Part shown: positions 18,801 to 27,777 of the stretch, one piece after another
Position numbering within the stretch: position 1 is the stretch's first letter
How the letters are laid out: each line of letters opens with the position of its first letter
Assembly (NCBI GenBank): GCA_914767885.1
Contig: CAJZBQ010000044.1
Location: 806,001-870,000 of the forward strand
Length of the DNA: 64,000 nucleotides
Origin: Blepharisma stoltei
Taxonomy: Eukaryota; Ciliophora; Heterotrichea; Heterotrichida; Blepharismidae
Direction: 5' to 3'
Notes under the pieces: model-generated
Told to the model about the DNA's origin: nothing
What the model saw: only the letters and a program-made list of their open reading frames with translations
Databases searched by the model: none
Made by a program: the position numbers and the translations under genes

Positions 18801-20771
18801 CAGCGTAAAACTGAGGGTTACGACCGCCTTGGACTATGCATTTTCCCTTTTTACCGAGTCGACCAGAAATTCTATTTTTTGGGAATTTTTGTGGAAAACC
18901 CTTGCTCCTTGTCCATTAGCCTCAAGTAAGGCTGCACAATCAGAAGACTGCCCACTTAACACTGGAGTCAAAAGTTAAGGAGGAGACACTGCAGCCCCTG
19001 GTGGAAGGCACGGCTGCAAAAAGTTCGAGTCTCCGGTATCGGAGATCCTCGGTGATTGTGTCAAAATTATGGCGAGAGCCTCTCTATTAATAAGTTAATT
19101 TAAATTAAGATCTTCAATGCCTGGGAAAAGGAAGGGGTGATTGCAGACTTTTTTAAGCTGCATGACGACGTTTAAATAGTGGCTTTTACTGTCTAGCTTC
19201 ACTAGTTCATTTGTTAATATTTTTTTATGCTTTTTGGATAGATCATGCATTAAAATATTATTAATAGCCCATATTTATTATTCAAATAATACAGCATATA
19301 TAAATCTCTTTGTAGTGCAGTCATATTCAATGCTACCAAGATTTCTTTTTTAGCTGGAATTCCTTTTTCTACTTCAGATTTCGTTCTTCTTAATATAAAA
19401 GGCTTAAGTATTTTGTGAAGCTGCTGGACCATTTTTACATTTTTATTCTCGATTTCTTCAGTTTTGAGACCTTCTTCGGTGCCTAGATTAAACCATTCAT
19501 CGAATTCTGATGATGAAGAAAACAAGTCTGGGAGCAAAAAGTTCATTAAGCTTCAAAGCTCATGCAAATTATTCTGTAATGGAGTTCCTGTAATTAAAAT
19601 ACGATGGTCACTATGCAGCTGTCTCAAAAGTTGAGCAAGATTGGATTCATCGTTTTTTATTTTATGAGCTTCGTCAATAATAAGGAATTTCCACTTGTAT
19701 TTTTTGGTAACATATAAAAAAACTATAATTTTTTTTAAATAATAATTTTTACTATTATTATTCAACAAAAATAATTATTTAACTTATTTTTTCAGATAAT
19801 TTTGGCAAATAAAGATCCCTTCATATGAAGTAACACAGATGTCAAATTTTCCGGGAATAAGCTCATTTTTTAGTATTTCTTCACGATATGGCTTAGCAGC
19901 AATTAATTTTACAGTGCGAAATGATGGGCACCATTTAGAAAATTCAATAATCCAATTTCCTAGGGTTGACTTCGGGACAACTATAAGATGTGGGCCATCT
20001 ATTTTTTCTATTTCTTTAAGATATGCTAAGAAGCCAATAGCTTGAACTGTTTTCCCAAGACCCATTTCATCAGCAAGGATTCCATTTATCCCAGCTTTAA
20101 ATAAGCTAATTAGCCAGTTTATCCCATCTATTTGATATTGGCGCAACTGGCCATTTTTTATTATGGAAGGCTGAGTACTTATTCTAATAACGCGCTGCTG
20201 CTTACTCATATCAGCCATATACAGATTATCTGGTGTTTTATGAGATTTTTTTCTTTTTGTGGTATCCTCACAAGCTTCAGATGTTTCTTCATCATTATAA
20301 AATAGAAAATTGGCATATTTTTCAGCTTGCTGTAATAAGTAGCTAATCTTTCCTAATTTAAGAGCAAACATAAAATCTTGCTCGCTCTGCTGAAAGGGAG
20401 TTATTTGTTTTTAAAAAAAATAAAAAATTGCTTTTCTATTCCAAATTTGTGCTTAAGAATAGCAACTGTGATAAATTTAATATAATTAGCTAGAGATCTT
20501 GCTATAAAAATTATTAAATATTTATTATAGACAATTTACATGAGAAAATTATTTGATCTTAAGGAGGTTTAATTTTTCCAATGATTTTGCTTGCTTTTAA
20601 AGGGGAAGTAAGATTTTCTTGGCAGTCTTTATGGTGCTCTTTAAACTCTTTTATATCTGTTATGAGGTTTTTCTTTAAATTTTGCCTGCTTTCCTTATAG
20701 TCTGAGCTCGAAAATGATGCATTAGAATCTGAGCTGCTGTCTTCAATATTTTCTATAGGCAAATCCTCCAT
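15899..20771 (-). CDS. ISWI-type SNF2 chromatin-remodelling ATPase
   Basis: The protein has SNF2 ATPase motifs [53 protein letters not shown] and [15 protein letters not shown]-terminal HAND-SANT-SLIDE region follows ([45 protein letters not shown]). This order defines ISWI, which slides and spaces nucleosomes. TGA is Trp in HELWSLM and IDMWNFES. It is the most interrupted core gene here: insertions at 16038-16227, 17224-17997 (MITE), 18553-19122 (SINE-like), 19706-19792 and about 20372-20560. The first four leave in frame. The last, just after the acidic N-terminus, is unresolved. Confidence 0.95.
16038..16227. mobile_element. IES, 190 bp, flanked by 9-bp repeat without TA
   Basis: TTTTCTTCA occurs at 16029-16037 and 16219-16227. 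Removal joins LLEKEYEEK to [10 protein letters not shown], the ISWI C-terminal tail. The insert has weak inverted ends (GGACTTTTTGG and GGACTTTTTGC on opposite strands), so it may be an old TIR element with a 9-bp target duplication. Confidence 0.8.
17224..17997 (+). mobile_element. Enlarged MITE with internal tandem repeats, acting as IES
   Basis: The ends are of the TTTAAATTGGAACAAAA type, with a doubled left TIR and a foldback right end. TA-to-TA deletion joins APLQKEEL to [12 protein letters not shown] in ISWI. At 774 bp it is twice the usual length because the core holds three diverged copies of a roughly 180-bp unit, each with TTTTGATA, a TTATATCTTGCT-like block and ACATCTTATTTAAA-like text. 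Confidence 0.9.
18553..19108 (+). mobile_element. SINE-like element, family A, inside ISWI
   Basis: It is flanked by the exact 14-bp repeat GATCTTCAATGCCT (18539-18552, 19109-19122), which has no TA. Removing the insert and one repeat gives [20 protein letters not shown], a continuous ISWI helicase. The element is GC-rich and related to the copy at 61937-62506 (shared TTTAATTATATC and CAAGGTTTTGC blocks). AGTTCGAGTCTCC near one end resembles a pol III B box. Confidence 0.88.
19706..19792. other. IES, 87 bp, in ISWI
   Basis: TATTTTTT flanks it (19698-19705, 19785-19792). Removal joins ICQNYLKK to [12 protein letters not shown], placing the DEAH box in frame. Confidence 0.82.
20372..20560. other. 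Unresolved interruption in the ISWI N-terminus
   Basis: The frame stops (TAA) after [12 protein letters not shown] and resumes as [15 protein letters not shown]. The AT-rich sequence between must contain an IES, an intron or both, but no single TA pair gives an in-frame junction. Confidence 0.6.
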
Positions 20772-20869
20772 TTATACGAAGGGGGGTTTTAATTAATTAT
20801 TTGCATCTAAAATTGAAGATTTATATGAAAAACTATTAAAAACACAGAAATTCAGAGATTTTCTATTAA

Positions 20870-22066
20870 TTATCTCCCCTGTCACGTTTCAGGCGGATAA
20901 TAAGCTGCAGCCCCAATCTGCATTTCTCTCATTTTTTCAAGATTTTTCAATCTGATTGAGTTGGTTCTTCTCCATTCTTCTAAATTGGGAATAGGTCTTC
21001 CTTCATAAGTCCAGTCGTGAATGAAGTGACAATTATCGCCATGTGCGCACCCAGCAGGCGAGTGGAAATTTCTGCAGGCTTCAGTTTGATAATTTATAGG
21101 TTTATTTATATTTCCTGATATAAGTGCCTTTGGAAAATAGCTAGGGAGAATTGGCTTTGCATTTCAATTATACTTTTTTTATTTATTTAATATTTTTTAT
21201 ATATTATTTTATTTTTAGATAAATTTATACGATAAAATATACTAAGGTTTGATGAATCCATACCAGCCGACGGCATTTGTACAGGAATATAATTGGATAC
21301 ATTAGGCTTTTGGTTCTGGTCAATTTGCGGAGTAGCTTTTTTAGCAGGGATTTTTGTAACATCGACGGGGACCGTGCATGTAATATTTGATTCTTCAAAA
21401 GGAGCGTCAGGAATGTCTATTGTTGTGTGGTAGTTTGCTTTTAATGAATTTTTTTCTCTCGCGTCTTCTTCAAGAAATTCAGAGGAATTTATTATTTTTG
21501 GTTTTATAGAAGAAATAGTTGAATATTCTATATAAAAAATACTTAATGGAAGTGAGTAAAACACGTAAGGCACCATGCTTTGTAAAGCGCTTTGTACGGC
21601 TTGGTTTTCTTGATTGATCTTTATATACAGTTTTTATATAATTATGCTGTTTTTAAATATTTGTTATTTATGTATTAATATTATCATAAAAAGAATAAAA
21701 AATTACTTGTGAATTCATTGATTTTTCTAATTGGATTTCTTTATTATAGCTTTCTTTAAATGCGGTATTGTTCATATATTGGCCTCTTAAGTCTGGCAAA
21801 GGTCTTTTAGTTGCACAAGAAGTGTTAAAGTTGTCGAATTTCCAGAAATATTTCACGCTCTCGAGACCTTCAGCCCATCTTAACTATGAGTTTATGTCTT
21901 TAATATATATATACCTTACTATTTTGCTTGAAGAGCTTGATTCCGAGGTATCCGAACCTATCTCGTCGATCTTTTGTCTTCATTTTTCTTACCTTTTGAT
22001 TATTTTTTCGTCTTCTTCTATACCATTTTCCTTATTTTTCCCTATTAAATCCCCATTTTTCCTCAT
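20870..22066 (-). CDS. CCCH zinc-finger protein
   Basis: The protein starts MRKNGDLIGKNKENGI. It needs a 15-nt intron (21978-21992) and three TA-type IESs (21883-21918, 21624-21705, 21171-21244). The C-terminal part has one C-x8-C-x5-C-x3-H finger (CRNFHSPAGCAHGDNCHFIH), typical of RNA-binding proteins. Upstream is a conserved-looking WAEGLESVKYFWKFDNF segment and an AFKESYNKEIQLEKSMN helix. It ends PPETWQGR with TGA as Trp. A role in mRNA metabolism is inferred from the finger only. Confidence 0.75.
21171..21244. other. IES, 74 bp
   Basis: Removal between TA pairs gives GMDSSNLNWNAKPILPS, bringing the CCCH finger in frame; without it a stop follows KKY. Confidence 0.75.
21624..21705. other. 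IES, 82 bp
   Basis: TA-bounded. Removal gives EKSMNSQVKINQENQAVQSA in frame. Confidence 0.72.
21883..21918. other. Very short IES, 36 bp
   Basis: CTTA repeats at 21879-21882 and 21915-21918. Removal joins SSSSSKIV to RWAEGLESVKYF. It does not start with GT and end with AG in the gene's sense, so it is not an intron. Confidence 0.72.
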
Positions 22067-22078
22067 AATTTATATTAA

Positions 22079-22693
22079 TTAATTAAAGAATACGTCATTA
22101 AAGAATCCATTCCCAAATTTTTTGCTTAAATTTTTGCCAAGCATTTGGATATTGAGATCTTGGGAATTTTCTAAAGATTTGACAATTTTCATTAGATCAT
22201 TATCATAGAAGTGGTCATTAGTTATGGTAAAATTGGTTAGGACTGAGAGAATGCCTTCAATTATATTTTTATCATTCTTCTCAGTGGACTTCTGATGATC
22301 TCTTAGCCAATTAGCCAAATATTTCGTTCCGCCTAGCTGGGTGAACTTGATAAATACGGTCCTTTTCATCAACAAGGTCGTATGGATGATCTTTAGCAAA
22401 GCCAAGCGCCCTTCTGGATTCAATGTATTGCGCATTGATTCTAAAAGCCTTTCAGCTCATTGATTATCTGCTTCCTCTTCTGTACTATTCACAATATTTT
22501 GAAATTGCCTTTCAAGCTCGTTTGCAGTTGACGATATATATTTTTTTATTTTTTTAAAAAATATTTGGCATGCTAAATCTATTTTTGGCTTAATTTATAA
22601 GCATTTAATATGATAAATATTAATTTATATAAAGTTTTTGCCATTAAATACCTTCTCAGCAATATCATCTTATTTATTACTTCATTAGCCATA
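22079..22693 (-). CDS. TFIIS N-terminal (LW/TND) domain protein
   Basis: The C-terminal two thirds (RLALLKIIHTTLLMKRTVF; FTQLGGTKYLANWLRDHQ; IIEGILSVLTNFTITNDHFY) fit the helical bundle of TFIIS-N/IWS1/Elongin-A domains, with the typical Gly-Gly-x-x-x-L-x-x-W-L core. These bind transcription elongation factors in the nucleus. An IES (22537-22629) separates the N-terminal DDIAEKVFNGKNFI from SSTANELERQF. The first few codons are uncertain because the nearest ATG (MANEV...) is out of frame with the next block. Confidence 0.72.
22537..22629. other. IES, 93 bp
   Basis: TA-bounded. Its loss joins KVFNGKNFI to SSTANELERQF in frame. Confidence 0.7.
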
Positions 22694-22798
22694 GTTCCTT
22701 TTTATTAAACTATATTTTTTGCAATATTTGAATTAGGAAAGTAGCGATTTTGTATGATTTCTTAACAAAGGATTTTAATTACTTGCAATTAGAGAAAT

Positions 22799-23359
22799 AT
22801 GGCTTCAAAAGATGCTCAGTTTCGAGACAGATTTTTTGATTCTAGATATAAGGTGGAGAAGACTAACAAAACATCAGCAGAAAAGTTGAACGAATTAAAA
22901 GCCAAGCTAGAATCTTCATTTAAATCCCCAAAAAACAATATAGACACTTCATGAAAAGCATTTCGCAGTGAAATCCGCACACAGTCAACTACTAGCTTTA
23001 CTATGCCTTCTTTTTCTCATTATCAAGACATTTCTAACTTCCGTCCTACAACGCCTAATAAGAGCTCAATTTTATCGCAGCCGGGCAGAATAAGACACCA
23101 AACAGAATTATTTAAGCAATTTTCTCCTTCAAGGACACCTAGTCCTTTGATACAGTCTCCAAGCGCGAATAAATTAATCTTTTCAGCAAATAAGAGAAAA
23201 ATCCAGGAAACAGTCACCCAAGATGACTTGAGGAAAGCACTGGAAATTTTAGAAGAAATGAATGAAATGGACTGCAGTCAAATGAGTGCAGGGTATAAGC
23301 AAACTCTGATTAAATTTTGTAATCAAGTTTTGAGCAAACTGAGGTCAAGAGGCTTTTAA
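22799..23359 (+). CDS. Unknown Ser/Thr-rich protein, 186 aa
   Basis: An uninterrupted frame starts MASKDAQFRDRFFDSRYKVE, with one TGA as Trp (DTSWKAF). The middle is rich in Ser, Pro and Thr, including possible SP phosphosites (FSPSRTPSPLIQSPS). The C-terminal 60 residues are predicted helical (DDLRKALEILEEMNEMD). It is divergent from the TFIIS-N gene, with about 105 bases shared upstream. No family recognised. Confidence 0.7.
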
Positions 23360-23664
23360 AACTGAAGTAGCTTAATTTAAATCTAATTTAATTCTACACA
23401 AGATTTGTATATAATAATTTTTATGGTAAATAAAATTAATATTTAGTTCTAAAAGTCAGCCATTTATATAAAGACAGTATAAGATTTATGAGACTGCAAT
23501 GGAATCCAAAAATATGAAAAAATTTTGAATAGAAATTTACTATTAAAATGGAAGAAAAAGCTGAAAACTAAGCCATGATCTTCAGGCGAAGAAATTTCTG
23601 ACATAAGTATCCATCACATTGATTTTTGAAGCAAATCGACAAGATGATTATAATATTTATCGCA

Positions 23665-24705
23665 ATGAGTTTGGAAACAATGGAATACAGAAAACTTGGA
23701 ACTTCAGGGCTCAAAGTCTCTGCCCTAAGCTATGGGTATTTGACGACCACTTTTGAAAATGATCACGAGCTTCATAAAAACTTGCTTGACCGCTGTGTCA
23801 GGGCTGGCATAAATTTTATAGACACTTCCGAGTTCTATGGTAACGGCAACTCTGAAACCATCCTCGGTGAAAATCTTAAAGAAATAGACCATGATAGAGA
23901 TGATTTAATTATTTCTACTAAGCTTCATCCTACAGCTTTAGGCTCTATCCAAGGACTAACCAGAAAAAGAATTGTCCTTGGGCTCAATAATTCTTTACAA
24001 AGGCTCCAGCTTGACTATGTTGATGTCCTTTCTCTCCATAGATTTGACTATGAAGTCCCTTTAAAAGAGCAGATTGCAGCTATTAATCAGCTTATTGAGA
24101 CTGAAAAAGTTTTCTATTGGGGAAGCTCCATGTTCACCCCTCAGCAGCTTGCTCAATGTTATGCAATTTGTGAGAAATATGGATATTTATACCCAATTGT
24201 GGAACAATGTGAATATAGTATGCTGCAAAGGCAGATGGTAGAGGTTGATTATACTCCACTTTTTGATGAATTTAAGTTGGGGACTGCTGTGTGGGGGCCG
24301 TTAGCTGGAGGATTATTGAGTGGGAAATATAATGATGGAAATATCCCGTCTGATTCAAGATTTGGGAAATATCAGCACCCAATTTTGGATACTCAATGGA
24401 AAAAACTTGTGGGGTGGAGGAAAAATAATGGCTCAGAACTTTTCCTGGAGCTTAAAAAAATATCAGAAGATCTTGGCTGTACTCAATCTCAGCTAGCGCT
24501 TGCTTGGGTACTTAGAAATCCTGATGTATCAACTGCGCTATTCGGGGCGAAAACTTTGGCTCAAATTGAAGATAATTTGGGTGCTCTTTCTGTCATTAAA
24601 AATCTGAATAAATCTACTCTTGATAGAATTGAAGAAGTTCTTGACAATAAGCCTGCGACTGCTATTAACTATAGAACTTTTACTCCAAGTCCTCCAAGAA
24701 TTTAA
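23665..24705 (+). CDS. Aldo-keto reductase / Kv-beta-like
   Basis: The start MSLETMEYRKLG was chosen because the frame upstream has only a weak extension. The (beta/alpha)8 AKR fold is clear, with the tetrad Asp and Tyr in INFIDTSEFYGNGNSE, Lys in ISTKLH and His in DVLSLHRFD. Further motifs are GVSS-like FYWGSSMFT, NADPH-binding ALAWVLRNPDVSTALFGAKT and a C-terminal AINYRTFTPSP. At 346 residues it fits the AKR6 (potassium-channel beta / YghZ) group, which reduces aldehydes with NADPH. No intron or IES. Confidence 0.95.
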   Translation: MSLETMEYRKLGTSGLKVSALSYGYLTTTFENDHELHKNLLDRCVRAGINFIDTSEFYGNGNSETILGENLKEIDHDRDDLIISTKLHPTALGSIQGLTRKRIVLGLNNSLQRLQLDYVDVLSLHRFDYEVPLKEQIAAINQLIETEKVFYWGSSMFTPQQLAQCYAICEKYGYLYPIVEQCEYSMLQRQMVEVDYTPLFDEFKLGTAVWGPLAGGLLSGKYNDGNIPSDSRFGKYQHPILDTQWKKLVGWRKNNGSELFLELKKISEDLGCTQSQLALAWVLRNPDVSTALFGAKTLAQIEDNLGALSVIKNLNKSTLDRIEEVLDNKPATAINYRTFTPSPPRI

Positions 24706-24810
24706 ATTAATATTAATTATTTTATTATAAATTACCATGCAATTAATAATCTATTAATTTTTGGCAAAAATAAAATTCTGAAAATTGATAATTATTTTAA
24801 ACTTGTCAAA

Positions 24811-25131
24811 TTAATTATGCCGAGCTGCATCCTTTAATATAAATTTAGCTATTGTTATGTGTATTGCTGCTCTGCAAGGGCCAGGTGTTCCAGATTCTTC
24901 TTTTAAGCCTTCCACTTCTCTAATGAATGAAGATAATCCTAAAACTGCATCAAGCACTTTATGAGAAGTTCTTTTTTTGTATTTTTTTATTTTGCTTTTA
25001 AATTGCATGTGATTTCCTTTTAAGTATTCTAGTTCTAAAACTCCACAAATTTCTTCTAGATCCTTAATGATGTCTCTTGGATTTGCTTTCATTCGATCAG
25101 ATTTTCGCTCAGATGAAGAATCGTTTTTCAT
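24811..25131 (-). CDS. Small basic unknown protein, 106 aa
   Basis: A single frame starts MKNDSSSERKSDRMKANPRD and ends KFILKDAARHN. It is Lys-rich and largely helical, with no signal or membrane segment. It is convergent with the aldo-keto reductase, 105 bases away. No TGA codon, intron or IES. Function unknown. Confidence 0.6.
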   Translation of the reverse strand: MKNDSSSERKSDRMKANPRDIIKDLEEICGVLELEYLKGNHMQFKSKIKKYKKRTSHKVLDAVLGLSSFIREVEGLKEESGTPGPCRAAIHITIAKFILKDAARHN

Positions 25132-25222
25132 ATTGGCCTTTTTTGTTCGACTCTTTTGAAATTATAACAAAATCGAAAAATCTTTTAAAATACATATTAA
25201 ATTTTTATCAAAATTATCATTA

Positions 25223-27675
25223 TTATTTTATATTTTGATTTTTAAGTTTTTTTGTTACAAAATCCACATTCTTCTCATTATGAGTTTGATAAGCTAAAAA
25301 TTCTTCATAGTGGCTTTCCAATTTTTCTTTGCTCTGCACTTTGCATACTAAAGGCAAATCATAAACAATTTCAAACTCTAAAAAAGGATGAAAAAATGCA
25401 ACAGATTCGTAGATTTCTTCAATATTTTTTATATCACATGATGCAGATATAAACCCTGAATATAGCTGTTGCACCACTCTTGCATTTTCAAAGTTTTGGG
25501 CTTCTCTATGGTCTTCTAGTCCTGCAGGGCCTTCTTCTCCGTCTCCAAAGCACATTGATATATTATTGCATTCATTTTCTTCAAAAACTGGTGGAGATTC
25601 ATGATAATCTGGACCTGAGTAGTATAATAAATTATAATTTGTCTGATAAAAAAATTTGCTGATCATCAAATAGAGAAGTCCAGACGCTGCAATTCTTGGG
25701 GTTATTTTAGCAATTCCGATATCGAGAACTCCAATGTCTAGAACTTGTAATGACTCTCTGAATCTCTTATAAGCTTGATGGTTAGAGTATTTGAAGACAA
25801 TTAGCCTTTTTTCAAGCTTTTTTTGCTCTTTTTTCTTCTGATCTGGGGGCAGGTGATCGAAATCTTTAGGCTTGTTATATATTATTTTAAAATTAATAAA
25901 TAATAAAATGGTCTTATAAATGCTTATAATAATAAACACTTAATTTTTGTTTTTTTGGTTTAGAATTACCCTAAAGTATTATAATTTACACAACCAAAAT
26001 GAAACTCTACAAATTTATCCCATTGACTCATAAGCCAATTTGTCCAATTATAAATTGTGGCTGGGAAAATTTTCCAGTCAAGCCTGCTCAGAATAATTTT
26101 TTCCATCATCTTAATAGCAGGTAATGAATATCCATTATCAGCAGATTTAGCCCACTCAGAGATTTTGGGAGCATAAACTTCTTCAGTTTTGGCAGCAATA
26201 TACATAGCAGCTAAGCCAATTAATTGGAATTCATCTTTTTTTATTCCTTTTTGGATAGATAAAAATCTATCTACATACGTAATCGACAGATGAAAAGTTT
26301 CACGTTTTAACGTAAATTCAGAGCTTACTTCCATCATTCAGTCGTATAGAATTGCACGCATAGTCGCCGTTATATTGTTAGCTTGAATTGACTGTAAAGC
26401 GAAAGGATTAGGCATATATTCATACTAAAATTATTAAAATATTTTATATAAATTATCTTTTTTTAAAAAAAATTATATTCATACTCTTTTTCAATCATAG
26501 ACTTATGACATTTTACATTAAATTTGGAATTATTATGCGCTAATGCAAATAACTGAGCTATTGATTAAATATAAAGTGCAATAATAAGGATAGCATCAAT
26601 TTTAATATAAAAAATTGTATAATATAGTCTTTATTTTCTGGTTTTCAATGGGAATGTGGAGCTTTTGAAATTTCTTCAATTCCTGATGTCTCAAATTCTG
26701 GCGGTGGAGCTTGAACACCATGAAATTCTTGAATAAATGAATTAGACCCTTTAGGAGTTAAGATCTGCTCGTTATCAAAAATTATCTCGCCACTTGAGGT
26801 TGGCTTACAAGGATAAGAAATAATTTCTAAAATTTCGTTGCATTCAAAGTCAATAGGAGAGCCACATTCGATTTCAAATTTTGTGGAAAAATTAACGCTT
26901 TTATGCCTTTCTCTTAAATAATCTGTATTTGGCTGTATTTATGATATAATTCTATTAAGATATTGTCTTTATTCATTATTATTTTAAATTTAATCTAAAT
27001 ATTTAGTTATAAGTTATGCTGGCCATAAGCGGCTAAATCTACTAGCCGTTGCTCACCTTGACTCAAAAGGGTAGCCCTCTTGGATAATCGACCTGAACCA
27101 CCATAGCTTCCTAGGGCCTAGCCACGTCTATAGAGAACCCAGATGGTCTCGATTAGGGAATACCTATGTGGTAGGCAAAACTTGTCTAGCCCATATGGCA
27201 GAGACAGGAAAACTTTTGCCGGAGAAACAAAAATTCCCTCTTTGGCAGGTCCTCTCCAAGCCTTAAGGCCTAGTACAAAAAGTTAATAATCACTATTCTT
27301 ATATTTACTTCAAAAAGTGACATAGGCTCTATTTCAGCTTTATCAGGATGGTCCTACTTGCTCCATAGGGGAGTGCGCCCCGAAGTCCACTTTCCGCCAA
27401 AATACCAATTTTATTTTTTATCTAAATAGGAATGTCTTGATTTTAAAGAGTTTTTTATGTTTTGCTGATAAGTGGAAACCACATTATTTTCCTTTGGAAT
27501 TGAAATAGTTTCTAAAGTTGATTTTCTGGAATGGTTAGGTCTTTTACTTCTCGTTTGTATTTTTTGCATTTCTATTTCAAATTTATGGCTTATTTTCTTT
27601 GCTTCAGCTTTAGGTGAGGTAATGTGCGAGTCCTGCGTATTATTTCCATAATTTAAATTATGAAATGATATGAAA
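25223..27675 (-). CDS. Cyclin (two cyclin boxes, A/B-like)
   Basis: The N-terminal cyclin box is clear: TMRAILYDWMMEVSSEFTLK, HLSITYVDRFLS, QLIGLAAMYIAAKTEEVYAP and ILSRLDWKI. A C-terminal box includes KITPRIAASGLLYLMISKFF. An upstream region has a basic RSKRPNHSRKSTL stretch. Three insertions (26938-27424, 26425-26626, 25880-25983) leave in frame; the second restores NKDYEYMPNPFALQSI before the first box. The start codon is uncertain because the N-terminus is cut by another interruption near 27675. Cyclins activate CDKs in cell-cycle control. Confidence 0.88.
25880..25983. other. IES, 104 bp
   Basis: TTATA repeats at 25875-25879 and 25979-25983. Removal joins FHFGCVNYN to KPKDFDHLPPD. Confidence 0.8.
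26425..26626. other. IES, 202 bp
   Basis: TA-bounded. Removal joins SHWKPENKDY to EYMPNPFALQ at the start of the cyclin core. Confidence 0.82.
26938..27424. mobile_element. IES carrying a SINE-like family C element
   Basis: TA-to-TA removal joins SLKSRHSYL to QPNTDYLRERHKSV. Within it, about 27030-27415 matches the family C copies at 33961 and 40815 (GTCTAGCCCATATGGCAGAG-like block; TACTTCAAAAAGTGAC). ATCTAAATA flanks the SINE. The retroposon seems to have landed in an existing short IES. Confidence 0.75.
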
Positions 27676-27777
27676 TTAACCTGAGTTTTTTATAGGGAAG
27701 TATTTAAATGGAATTTTATGAAATTGCTATCATATGCTTGCTATAAAAAAATTTTAAAACATACTTAATTAATAATT

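Noticed and set aside
18724-18978. 84-residue open frame on the plus strand
   Set aside because: Lies wholly inside the SINE-like family A element; the related copy at 61937 does not preserve the frame.
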